Source: Gigaspora margarita (Eukaryota; Glomeromycota; Glomeromycetes; Diversisporales; Gigasporaceae). From it: a DNA stretch of 64,000 nucleotides. Location: the NCBI GenBank assembly GCA_009809945.1, contig WTPW01001615.1, positions 1 through 64,000 of the forward strand. The letters are read 5' to 3'. Position numbers and translations under genes: made by a program. This document shows positions 33,891 to 44,733 of the stretch, in pieces. The first letter of the stretch is position 1; each line of letters starts with the position of its first letter. The notes below the pieces were generated by a model, which worked only from the letters and a program-made list of their open reading frames with translations, searched no databases and was not told the DNA's origin.

Positions 33891-33989
33891 TGAGTGCTGC
33901 CAAGAGAACGGCATTACGGATTTTCAAATATATTATAAAACTAAAATATATTTGAAAATCCTTACTGTCTTTTTTCTTGGCAGCACTCA
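33891..33989. mobile_element. MITE of the TGAGTGCTGCCAAGAG family
   Basis: Ends TGAGTGCTGCCAAGAGAACG / TTTTCTTGGCAGCACTCA, plus inner arms GGATTTTCAAATATAT and complement. A relative lies at 40,246-40,339. Confidence 0.75.
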
Positions 33990-35914
33990 TTTAAGAATTC
34001 ATCTATCTAACTTTGTTTAATACATAATTAATTGTAATAACAAGAAATTTCCGTGCCATAAAATTTTTATATAACATACATAGATTTGATATTAAGCATG
34101 CATCACTCCAAATGCAAATATATATATATATATATAAATACTGGCTAACCAGAAATAGGGTTTACTATATGCTACGTTACAGGATGAGATAATATATGCA
34201 AGATAAATGAATTGATTACTAATTGGATTGCTGAACATCCAACTTTTTTTTTTGCAGACCAGTATTTATAAAATTGAATATGATTTGTTAAGTTCATTTT
34301 TTTATACTAATGCTGAAGCTTTAAAATTTCTCTTTTATTTATAAAGATTTTAAAAATGCTATAAACTAAAGAAATAGTTTGATGAATGTTATTTAAGCCA
34401 CTTAAACCACATATATATTTTTATAATTTATTTTTTAGATAAAATTTTAAATATTTGATGATTAATTTTTTTTATAACATATCAGATATTGAATTTTTTA
34501 ATTATGTAATTTATTTTCACCTTAGTAAAACTGATAACGATAATAATAATGACCAAAAATAACAGATAATGTGATAAGATTATCATAACCGATAACAATA
34601 CAGCAAAATGCGAGGGAAAACAAATATAAAGAGGCTTAATGTTATGCATAGTGGACGGATGTCTAGATTTAGCGTTAGAGTAATACGCAAATCTGGAATG
34701 GAAATTGTATAGCGATCACTATAACCATGAAAAAAAAAAGTATGACTATTTTTCATTGACGAACAATACTTAGTCGGACCAATCGGACATATTAAACGCG
34801 TAAAGTTGATCTCGTCATGCTAATAAAATCATTCAGGGATTGCAATCTAATTTAGTCAGATTAATTATGGGCGGTACTCGCTGCAAATAGTTCAATCAAA
34901 CTTGTATTTAAGTTTGTTTGTTATACAACGCATGTTTTTTAATATATATGCACTCTATTTACCATGTGCTAAACGTTCCAGTTCAGTCCTGAATTTTTCT
35001 TGCCCCTTAAAAGAATAAAATATTATCGTTCATGTGATATGAACTTGAAATTTTGCCTTTTATTTGACTTTCATCATAAAGACAAATAACACTTAAGCTT
35101 CTAAAGAATTTAGAAGTGTAAATATTGTAAATATTGTTAAAATGTTAAAAAAAAAAAAAAAGTGTTCGTTTATTTTAACAAAAGATGATTTCTATTTGTA
35201 CACTGTGTGTACGTACACACATACATTGATCCTGATTATATAATAGCTTTTGGAGCTCTAAAAAAAAATATTCCTTACAAAATTTTAGTATAAACTATAA
35301 TCACCTCTAACTTTAAAGCTACCCTTACTCTAACCTTAAACTATACTAATTTTTCGGTTTATAATTTATGCGTGTATATACACTATGTGTAATTTAAGAA
35401 AATTTCAAAAAAAAATTATTAAATTTACATAAAAATATACAATTCTTTTTTAGAAAAAAAAAAAATATATCACATAATCCTTTAGAATCTTTGTCAGCAA
35501 AGATTTTTTTTTTTTAAGAAAAAAGAAAATTTTCATCCGTTATAACATATAAATAAATGAATAATGCTGTATGACTTTGTAATTTAGTAAAAATAACCTT
35601 ATTTTACATCATGATTAACCTTAATTACTTTACCATAAAATGAAAGATGATAAAAAATTTGAACTATATATTTGTGTGAAAAATAATGCTAAAATGTTTA
35701 AATTTTATAAAAAGTTTTAATAATAAAAATTATCAAAAAAGAATTATCGGTTTGAATAAGTTTTTCATTGTTATTAATTTAAATGTTTAGAATGAAATAA
35801 ATGCAGAAATGCGTTTGTCGAATGTCATATGATCGGTCGAAATATAGGTAAAGTATTAAGGGAAAAAAAGTATACAAGTATATATGGTAGTTGCACACAC
35901 AATTGAACGGTTAA
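33990..35914. other. Intergenic, mostly featureless
   Basis: No gene recognised. A possible MITE at about 35,185-35,396 has GTACACTGTGTG / CACTATGTGTA-like ends and CTAACC repeats inside. A TA microsatellite lies near 34,119-34,136. The last few hundred bases lie 3' of the minus-strand HMG gene. Confidence 0.4.
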
Positions 35915-36211
35915 TTATCTTCCAGAACGTAGTAGAGTAGATAAATTCACATATGCTGCTTTAACGTGTCTAGGTTCTCTTTCATAAGAAACACTTGCCA
36001 TATGTGAGAATACATGTGCTGGTGGAAGGTTATTGTCAGCAATAAGTCGCTGACGATATGCTATTTTATAAATAATGAATGCTGTTGGTGTTCTTTGAAA
36101 TTTCCCATTAGTACGAGTATTATAGGTCTCCAGTTGATCTTGAGTAATCGGTGGTGGAAATAACGGTTGTGAGGGGATGATGATTTCAGGTTGATTAATA
36201 ATAATGTTCAT
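35915..36211 (-). CDS. Small HMG-box protein (MATA-HMG-like), paralogue 1
   Basis: A 98-residue single-exon ORF. After a short leader with PLFPPPITQDQL, residues about 41-95 read like an HMG box of the MATA type: TPTAFIIYKIAYRQRL in helix 1 (family signature P-x-A-F-I-x-Y), then HVFSHMASVSYEREP and HVKAAYVNLSTLLR. The tryptophan usual in helix 2 is not there; SYEREP stands in its place. Mating-type-like HMG genes are strongly expanded in arbuscular mycorrhizal fungi, and most have no known role. They are expected to be DNA-binding nuclear proteins. A close tandem paralogue lies 0.9 kb away on the same strand. Confidence 0.7.
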   Translation of the reverse strand: MNIIINQPEIIIPSQPLFPPPITQDQLETYNTRTNGKFQRTPTAFIIYKIAYRQRLIADNNLPPAHVFSHMASVSYEREPRHVKAAYVNLSTLLRSGR

Positions 36212-37150
36212 TTTGTATTTAAGCGTTGGTTATAGGGTTATAAAGATTTATTTTAATTGAAAGTGGTTTATTATTTTTTTTCCCTTTACTAATAAAATCA
36301 AATTTATTTTTTTTTTTTCGTTTGGGAAACTATTTGACAACCGGCATATTTATAAAATTAAATCTGATTATCGTTACGAAATAAGAAGAAATACCCCGTA
36401 ATTCTTTTTATCTATCAATATCATAATCCATTGTAAACATATTAAACTTTAGCTCATCAAATGTAAATTAAAAGTCTTAAATATTTCATCGTGTATAGGT
36501 CTACATGTCGGTTCTGGATCATGATCGTCTAGATCGGTCTGGATCGGTCAAAAGACCAGTCGATCTCCTTGATGCATAAAAATCAGTTACCCAAAATAGT
36601 CTCGAATCCGTAATGAGTTTAAAATTGAATACGCACAATTTTACGAATTTTTTTTGACCATATAATAATATTTAACTGTTAACATAATTATTTGATTTTA
36701 TTAAAATAATATATATATATTTTTTTTTTGAGATGCAAGCCCTCCCTACCCTAAACCCAATACGATAAAAAAAAATAATAAAGTTTTCGGTGCGTTTCAT
36801 ATTTTTATTAAACGGTGAAATAAACATTATGATTAATCTTAAAAAGTAAACAATAGAAATTTTATTTTATTTTATTTTTTTTTGATATAAGATTGCTTTA
36901 TAATATTATTAATAATTAATTAATATTAATAATGTTTGAACATAAAAATTCTTACTTCAACTATTGTAAAAATAAAGAGTTGACAAATGTTCTTCATAAT
37001 TGATCATCAATTGACTATCGATTGACCGTCAAAAAAAAAAACAATTAATTAAATTAAACATGAATACTTAATACTATTAAGGACAATATAGTAGCTTAAT
37101 ACCATATATATTAAAGATTACATAAACACTCTAAAGTGAACGCGTTCTGA
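36212..37150. other. Spacer between the two HMG genes
   Basis: AT-rich, no gene. It must contain the promoter of the 35,915-36,211 gene. A local GATC-rich cluster with inverted GATCGGTC/GACCAGTCGATC lies at 36,520-36,565. Confidence 0.45.
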
Positions 37151-37450
37151 TTATCTCTCAGAACGTAATTGTAAAGATAGATTCACATATGCTGATTTAA
37201 CATGTGTAGGCTCTCTTTCATAAGAAAGGCTTGCCATCGATGAAAATAAATGCATAGGTGGAAGGTTATTGTCAGCAATAAGTTGTTGCCGATAAACTGT
37301 TTTGTAAATAATGAATGCTGTTGGTGATTTAGAGTGTCTTCCCTCAACACGAGATGTATATGTTATTAACTGATCTTGAGTAATTGGAGGTGGAAAAAGT
37401 GGACGTGAAGGAATGATTATTTCAAGTTGATTGTGATCAGATGTATTCAT
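37151..37450 (-). CDS. Small HMG-box protein (MATA-HMG-like), paralogue 2
   Basis: From the ATG at 37,450 the ORF gives 99 residues aligning end to end with paralogue 1 (shared PLFPPPITQDQL, SPTAFIIYK, LIADNNLPP, SYEREP, HVKSAYVNLS). I prefer this start because it matches the paralogue's. The frame is open to 37,561 and an upstream ATG would add a 37-residue leader containing a long lysine run, encoded by the TTC/TTT microsatellite at 37,451-37,503; that leader is probably untranslated. The tandem pair arose by local duplication and the boxes have kept an open frame despite divergence, which argues for function. Confidence 0.7.
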   Translation of the reverse strand: MNTSDHNQLEIIIPSRPLFPPPITQDQLITYTSRVEGRHSKSPTAFIIYKTVYRQQLIADNNLPPMHLFSSMASLSYEREPTHVKSAYVNLSLQLRSER

Positions 37451-37503
37451 TTTTTTTCTCTTCTTCTTCTTCTTCTTCTTTTTTTTCTTCTTTTTCTTCT
37501 TTG
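37451..37503. repeat. TTC/TTT microsatellite at the 5' end of HMG paralogue 2
   Basis: Runs of TTC and TTT just upstream of the preferred start. On the minus strand they read as AAG/AAA in the same frame as the gene. Confidence 0.85.
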
Positions 37504-37805
37504 TTGAGGTAGTAAAATCAATTATCGCATAAATCAATTTTTTATTTTTTTTTTCAGCCATATTTATAACAATTTCTCTTTACATGCACACATTAAGTAC
37601 GTACAATACATCGAATCGATGCGTCAACATCACATAAAGGAGGAGTAATCACATGTAAAACTGTCAACATAAGCTTGCATTTATTGCTACCCCCTGCCAA
37701 CCCTTGCATGCCGAATCCACTTTATATTGTACTAAACTTTAAATTTCAAAAGTATTACAAGCTCTGTATATTCTGTATACAAAGTATTACAAGTTAAGTT
37801 CTGTA

Positions 37806-37808
<3 letters not shown>

Positions 37809-37858
<50 letters not shown>

Positions 37859-37895
37859 AATAATAATAATAATAATAATAATAAAAATAATAAAT
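37809..37895. repeat. Poly(A) tract followed by AAT microsatellite
   Basis: About 49 A residues, one C, then AAT repeats. It may be the tail of an old retroposon insertion, but no head was identified. Confidence 0.85.
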
Positions 37896-38913
37896 TCTAT
37901 AAACCGAATATTTTAAAATTTTATTTTATTATAGACCGTCAGTTCGGCGTAAGACAATAGTGGTTATATTGTACTATATAGATGTATATTTGTTTGTGTT
38001 CTTCCAATTTAGAAGCGATGTATTGCATATTATGATTAAAATATTTTTTCCTTACACAATTTTGTGTATAGTTGTTTCTTAGAGTAGTTTTATCTTAAAA
38101 TTTCAAGATTTACGTTTATATTTTTCTTTGTGATGTAGTGTGTTTTTTTTCATTAATATTACTTATAAAGGAATTACCAAAATAAGATTGTCGGCCAATA
38201 GCGATAGTGATAATAGTATTTAATCGAGAAAGGTAATTATTATGCATTATATTTATACTTACTTGAAATAAAATCTTTTTTTTTTTCAGTTAGAATTTCA
38301 AAGAAACGCCGAATAAACGGTAACTAGCCATTATTGTCGTTGTTAGAAACCTTATGACACTAGATGCGCCTAGCCGATTCATGATATGCATCCATTATTG
38401 ACATGCGGAAGTGAGAATCCGTAAGTCAACTATCATATTAAAAAATCTAACTTTTGTGAAACATTAAAAAAAACGGTCATATCTTCCGATAGAAATACTT
38501 CTAAAAAAAATCTACTTTTACTGTAATTGCACAAGATTATAAAATAAAAAAGGCAATTTCCCCTAAAATTTCACTGATGATGACAAATTTTTTTGGCGGT
38601 AAAGTCACCAAATATTTAGTATCGATTTAGCCATTATTGGGAATTTTAGTTATTAGAAAATATGGTAACATTCGGAATAAAAAATACGCAATTATCCCGG
38701 ATCTGCCCGACACGCGCAAAGCAAAGAGAAACAAAATTAGTGCTTAAATCGATCTTGTAGCACTAATTAAAAATGATGGAGATGAAATTTTACGTATAGA
38801 AACTTATCATTTTCCTTTTAACCCTACGACTCTATTTAACCTCAATCCGATTTTAATATTTAAACTAAAAATTTTTATTTTTTATATTTCCTTGTTTTAG
38901 GGGGATTGTATTA
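37896..38913. other. Intergenic with a decayed MITE
   Basis: About 38,690-38,905 contains TTAAATCGATCTTGTAGCAC and ACTAATTAAAAATG, related to the interior of the 15,518-15,857 MITE. No gene recognised. Confidence 0.45.
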
Positions 38914-39097
38914 CAGGTGACCCCCGTTAATATCAACCTACGTTAATATCAACCTAAGCCACAAATCAAATTTTTACAGATTTTTATATATCAAAACTCC
39001 CTCATATATATCAACTTTAATATGTATTTTCGTTAATATCACTATCAACATAATTTTTAACAGGTTCAAATGGGTTGATATTAACGAGGGTCACCTG
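38914..39097. mobile_element. MITE, 184 bp, TSD TATTA
   Basis: Ends CAGGTGACCCCCGTTAATAT / ATATTAACGAGGGTCACCTG, flanked by TATTA on both sides. GTTAATATCAAC is repeated inside. Confidence 0.85.
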
Positions 39098-39110
39098 TAT
39101 TATAAAGATA

Positions 39111-39709
39111 TGGGCTGCCGTCAATAGAAATCAAGCAGATTAACATTCAAAAAAAATTAATATCTCAACTTTTATGACCCATAACATACAGTACAAGACT
39201 TCTTAAATCAGTAACTAAAAACTGATAATTTTTTAAAATTTTATAAATAAATAAAAAATATAATTAAAAAGAAATTTTTTTTCTATAAAAATATACAAAT
39301 AAACAAGCAGAACAAACCTATTAAAGTTTATTTTTTAATGTAGTAAAATTTGATAATGTTACCTCTTTTTAAAGTTACTAATAAATAAAAATTTGGTCGC
39401 ATATATATATAAAACCATAACAAAATTTTAAAAAATAATAAAATTTTAAGATATTGGCTAATCAAAAATTTAGTATTTATCTCTTAAAAAAAGTTGTTGG
39501 TTTTAAGTATTCCTGTACTGTATATCAATGATTTTGAAATTAATTTGATAATTTAATATTCAAAAAAAAGCTTGTGATATAAGCTTTCTTTTGGCTATTA
39601 AATCATTAAAATAACTCCAAAATTCATCAGTATACGATCTATGAAAGTTGAATATTAATTTTTTTTTAAAAAAATGTCAATCTGTTTGATTTCTATTGAC
39701 GGTAGCCCA
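39111..39709. mobile_element. TIR element, 599 bp, CCGTCAATAGAAATC family
   Basis: Ends TGGGCTGCCGTCAATAGAAA / TTTCTATTGACGGTAGCCCA. The inner end motif matches 3,538-3,784. No ORF. It starts 14 bp after the previous MITE. Confidence 0.8.
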
Positions 39710-40164
39710 TATAATAACATAGTAGTATTGGTAATTAAATAGTTTGGTTTGTAAATACTACGTATAGTATATACAGTATATAATATTTATATTTTAATAT
39801 ATATTTAGTATTTGTCATTTTCAGTAAAAAAAAGTTGTTTTTTTTTAGATTTTAAATTACTATTTAATTAAATTTAAAAATTTGTTTACTTAAATAATTT
39901 ATAAATATATTTTTATAAATTTGTTATATTAAAATATTTTATTCAAATTTTTTAAAAAATTAAAATATAAATTATAATAAATTTTTTAAACTTTAAACTT
40001 TGAGTAAAAATATTCCAACAATTATTTAATTAAATTTAATAATATCTTCTTACTGTACAAGTGCGAAATAACGCTCATCTGCGTGTTAATTAATTGACCT
40101 GAGCATTATTTTGGATACGCCCATGTGCGTTATTTCGAAATATGGGTTGATTTTTTTGAATCAA

Positions 40165-40444
40165 ATACAGTCAATCTTCCATAAATGCATGCAATTGGGA
40201 AAAGTGCGCTTATGGAATGTACACTTATGGAATGTAATCTACATATGAGTTCAAAGGAAAAGGCTGTTCGAACTTTCAAGTATATCAAAATCTAATATAC
40301 TTGAAAGTCCGAGCAGCCTTTTTCTTGTAGCAGCACTCATATAATGTTATTATTACATTAGGCAGATCAAATGATGTGCACTTATAGAAAGAAAGTGTAT
40401 GTAAAGTGCATATAAAGAATGCACTTATGGAAGGTCAATTGTAT
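40165..40444. mobile_element. Nested MITE, second level
   Basis: Ends ATACAGTCAATCTTCCATAA and, inverted, ATACAATTGACCTTCCATAA. Related by its ends to 28,684-28,801. Confidence 0.65.
40246..40339. mobile_element. Nested MITE, third level
   Basis: TGAGTTCAAAGGAAAAGGCT ... CTTGTAGCAGCACTCA with inner arms ACTTTCAAGTATAT and complement; TGAGTGCTGC family as at 33,891-33,989. Confidence 0.65.
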
Positions 40445-41339
40445 ATCAGTTTTCCAACAATGATTATATGCTACATTAGAGTGTTGGAACACTGTCGGAA
40501 TGCCCATGGGTGCTAATTCGAGACCACTTAAATTATTTATGAAAGTTTCGATTTTTAAAATAATGCCCACGAGCGTTATTTCGCGCTAATACGGTATTTA
40601 AATTATATAAATAGATAAAAATTAAATATAAAAAACTTTTATTAAATTTAATTAATAGTTGTTAAAATGTTTAAGACTTCTACTAAAACACACTATGGTG
40701 TTTTACACCTATGTATGCATTATCTCAAAAACTAGCTAATTAATTAGTGCAAGATATTCTAACTAAAAATATTTAATGCCCTTAAAACCCTTTTCAAACC
40801 CAACCTTTAACTCTAAATACTATCTAATATAAAAAGTTTGTTAAAAATTTTATATACAAAATTTAAAAAAATATAAATTTAATAAAAAAATATAATATAT
40901 ATATGCGTGTTATTTAGAATACGCGTATGGGCGTTATTTTGAGATAAAGTAAAATTTCTTTCAAATTCATTTGCTATATCTAATTATTTGTTGAAACTTT
41001 ATTATGGGGTGCGCGTCATTTCAAGACGGCATTATTTTTTTTGATGCTATTTTTTGAAGTTATGATTTTTTAAAAAACGCACATGCCCATTATTTCGTGA
41101 TAATACAGTAAATCTTAATTCCTATGCTCATATGTTAATATGCGTAATGCGAATGAGATGTTATTTTTAATATAACAAGCGAAAAACTAGTCATATCTAA
41201 GTCTTTAAGCACATACTTGGAAAAATATATCTTTGTTAATTATGTTACAGTAGTGTATAATAATTTTTTAATGGTTTCATGTCATAAAAAATTAAGGATA
41301 TTAAGTAACATATTTACAGAGAGTCACTATTAAGGCTTT

Positions 41340-42720
41340 TCGACTTCAGAATTAAGATTATTATAAGAAAAATTTAGAAAAGTTAAAGCAGTGTTATATA
41401 AAGAATCTCTGCAAATGTCTTTCCTCCTTCAAAACCAATATTATTCATATTAATATCTAAAGAAATTAAGTAGTGTTTTTACAAAGTGCTTTTGCGAATA
41501 CTTTTCCTCTTTTCAAAACCAAGCCTATTTCTGCGAACGTTTAAAAAAGTTAAAGCAAATATTTTTACAGAGAGCTTCTGCTAAAGCTTTTCCACCTTTG
41601 GAACCAAATTGATTATAAGTATTTAAAGGAATTAGGATAGAGTTTGTACAAAGAGCTTTTGCTAGCACCGATTTTTAAAGAAGTTAGGGTAGTGTTTTAC
41701 CAAATGTTTCTGCTAGTGCTTTTGCACCTTTAGGCCCAAGTTTATTGTTATAAAGATTTAAGAATGTTAAAGTAGTGTTTTACAAAATCCTCTGTTAACA
41801 CTTTTCCTTCTTCATAACCAAGCTCATTGTAAGAAATATTTAAAGAAGTTAGGGTAGCGTTTTTACAAAAAGCCTTCGCAAATACATTTCCTTCTTCATT
41901 ACTAATATTATTATCACAAATATCCAAAGAGATTAGCATAGTGTTTTTTCTTTTGCTAATGCTTTTCCTCCTATAAAATCATATCATTATATTAACAACT
42001 AAAGAAGCTAAAGTAGTATTTTTACAAAATGCTTCTGCTAATGCTATAACACCCTCAGAACCAAGTTGATTAGAAGAAATATTTAAAAAAATTAGGGTAG
42101 TATTTTTACAAAGAGCCTCTGTTAATGCTTTAGCTCCTTCAGAAGCAAGTTGATTATGATAAATGTTTGTGGTGTTTTTGCAAGGTCTTCTGTTAATGCG
42201 TTTCTTCCTTCAAAACAATATTATTATCATCAATATTTAAAAAAAAAAGTGTAGTGTTTTTACAAAGTGCTTTTGCAAGTGCCTTTTTTCCTTCAAAACA
42301 ACATTATTTATGCTAATATCTAAAGAAGTTAAGCAGTATTTTTACAAAGTACCTCTGCTAATACCTTGCTTTTCTTAGAAATATGAAAGAAATAAATAAA
42401 TCAAAGTGGTGCTCTTACTAATAATTACCATTAATAGTTTATTTCCTTGTAATCAAAATGAATGTTATAAAGACTTAAATTGATAATAGTATTGTTAATA
42501 TAAAGATTTTCAAATATAGTTTATTAATGATATTCAAGTGTTATATATTTAAGATTGTTGCTTGTTTATAGAAACATTGTGTCCAAAGATTTACAACCAG
42601 AAATCAAACAATGAGATCCATATCTTTCATCATTAAACCAATTTTAATCAACAGATTAAAGTATATCTTGCAAGTTCAAATTAATGGCCTTGAACAAATT
42701 GAAAAAATAGGTTTAAAGTG
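41340..42720 (-). pseudogene. Decayed ribonuclease-inhibitor-type LRR gene
   Basis: On the minus strand about a dozen units of roughly 84 bp encode 28-residue leucine-rich repeats. The clearest is LTSLNISYNELGYEEGKVL (within 41,748-41,939); others are recognisable from repeating GCTTTTCCTCCTTC/AGAACCAAG blocks on the plus strand. Towards the 5' side (about 42,590-42,650) a frame reads WFNDERYGSHCLISGCKSL, a likely N-terminal remnant. Stops and frameshifts break the array into frames of 63 residues or less. Proteins of this type in related fungi have many LRRs, sometimes behind an F-box or other domain; none is intact here. Confidence 0.7.
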
Positions 42721-42815
42721 ATTAACTAAGCTTGTTTCTGAACATTTAATGTCAAAAGATATACCCTTCATTAGCGGAATACTTTGTTAGTTCACCCTAT
42801 AATATTGGTATAATA

Positions 42816-43110
42816 GGACCCCAGACATTTCTCATATAGGTCATAATTGGATTTTGACCAATTTTGATCTAATTTGCTAAAAATGACAAAATCTATTTAC
42901 TTTAATAACTTCTAATCCAGTAATCAGAATTGAATAAACTTTTTTTTGTTAGATGTGCCTTACTGAGAGCTTCATTTTTAAAAAACATTCATTTAAATCA
43001 GACTACTGGATGCCAAGATAATTGCCAAAAACTGTTTTTTGCTTCTCAAATTTTAGGTGTTTTTGCTAAAAAATTTTAAGTATGACCTCTATACTAGATG
43101 TCTGGGGTCC
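42816..43110. mobile_element. MITE, 295 bp, exact 10-bp TSD TGGTATAATA
   Basis: Ends GGACCCCAGACATTT / AGATGTCTGGGGTCC; TGGTATAATA at 42,806-42,815 and 43,111-43,120. A 9-10-bp duplication suits a Mutator-like transposase. A diverged relic of the same interior lies at 3,925-4,020. Confidence 0.85.
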
Positions 43111-43384
43111 TGGTATAATAATTCCACACAATTGGCGATTTACAAGAAGGCACGAAAAATAAGTTTTTAAAATCAGTTCAGAAGTTAATAAATGTTTCGA
43201 AAAAGCATTTATTCGGTAACTTTATTATTTTGAAAATTTTTGTATTTTAGTGCTAGTATTAATGGATTTCATATAGTGAAATCTTGTAACCTGTTTTTGC
43301 AAATTTATAATTAATGATATGGCTGATGCTGAAGTTATGGAGTCTCGATTTGAAACTATAAGTAAGAATAGAAATCATATAGTT

Positions 43385-43503
43385 ATTAGTTGTTTAGTCG
43401 ACAATTAGTTGACTAATCAACTAAATTTTTTCATAGTTAGTTGATCGATTAGTCGATTAGTCAATTAGTTGATTAGCCAACTAGTCAATTAGTCGACTAT
43501 AGT
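43385..43503. repeat. TAGTCRACTAAT-type satellite-like block
   Basis: Short inverted and direct repeats of TTAGTCGACTAA / GATTAGTCAATTAG. The same sequence class recurs just after the assembly gap (53,154-53,530). Confidence 0.75.
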
Positions 43504-43719
43504 CATCCTCCCATATAATCACACAGTTGGACACATACCAATATGGTGATTATAAAGAAGAATGACTGTATAAAGGCTACCTCTATATAAGCACAAATTA
43601 TAATAAATGAAAAAAAGTGATTTAATAAAGGTATTTAAAAATTATATATATGATTATAGAAAGTTGCTATATAGAAAAGTTACAATTTTACTAATTAAAT
43701 CTACTTTTATGCAATAATT
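43504..43719. other. Relic of the CCTCCCATATAATCA family
   Basis: GTCATCCTCCCATATAATCA and following sequence resemble the left end of the 60,199-63,755 inverted-repeat region. No partner end is seen here. Confidence 0.45.
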
Positions 43720-44553
43720 AAAGTTGTTCGGAAGAATAAATTACAGCTACACAAAATTTTCATACAAATAGGATAACTTTTTATTAGTACAGTTTTTCAT
43801 TTTACGTATCTACGAATATAGTTAAAAATCGTAATTTTTTTTTGCAGAAACGTAAAATAAAAAGACGTATTAATGAAACATCAACCGATTTATATGAAAA
43901 TTTTAGAGTAAATGTATTTTGTTCTTCTGAACAACGTTTATTATTGCATAAAAATCGGTTAGCTTAGTATTATTTTGACTTTTATATATAGCAACGATCA
44001 ATGATCGTATATAAAAATTTTTAAAAATTATTTTAAAAAATTTTTATATACGATCATTGATCGTTGCTATATATAAAAATCAAAATAATACTAAGCAAAT
44101 CAGATTTTATGCAATAATAAACGTTGTTCAGGAGAACAAAATACATTTACTCTAAAATTTTTATGTAAATCAGTTGAAATTTCATTAATACGTCTTTTTA
44201 TTTTACGTTTCTACAAAAAAAATTACGATTTTTAGCTATATTCGTAGATACGTAAAATGAAAAACTGTACTAATAAAAAGTTATCCAATTTGTATTAAAA
44301 TTTTAGAGTAAATGTATTTTGTTCTTCTGAACAACGTTTATTATTTCATAAAAATCGATTAGCTTAGTATTATTTTGACTTTTATATATAGCAACAATCA
44401 ACGATCGTATATAAAAATTTTTAAAATAAAATTTTAAAAAATTTTTATATACGATCGTTGATCGTTGTTATATATAAAAGTCAAAATAATACTAAGCTAA
44501 TCGATTTTTATAAAATAATAAACGTTGTTCAGAAGAACAAAATACATTTACTG
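43720..44553. mobile_element. Compound foldback: two overlapping palindromes
   Basis: The first palindrome is centred near 44,028 with arms of about 300 bp; the second near 44,428 with arms of about 125 bp; they share the TGTATTTTGTTCTTCTGAAC segment. Both cores have ATATACGATCATTGATCG-like arms. The outer arms contain TTTTTATTAGTACAGTTTTTC, linking it to the 7,610-7,929 MITE family. The right arm of the second palindrome stops where the LINE begins. Confidence 0.8.
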
Positions 44554-44733
44554 CTCTTAAAAACTCTTTCCGGTACATCTGAAGATCACTAAGTAAACAA
44601 CAAAAAACAACAAAATTTTAGACAAGGAGGCAACCCCAAACCAAAATATCAGCCTTTGGGCACTAGAAATAATACAATAGCTGCTCTCGTAGCGTATAGA
44701 TCAACTAAATAAATAAATAAATAACAAGCAAAA

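Larger units (their letters stand above)
40051..40596. mobile_element. MITE with GCGTTATTTCG motifs, host of two nested MITEs
   Basis: Ends TACTGTACAAGTGCGAAATA and, inverted, TACCGTATTAGCGCGAAATA. The family is shared with 1,657-1,920. It is interrupted by 40,165-40,444, which itself contains 40,246-40,339. A further right-end relic of the family lies at about 40,905-41,112. Confidence 0.7.
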
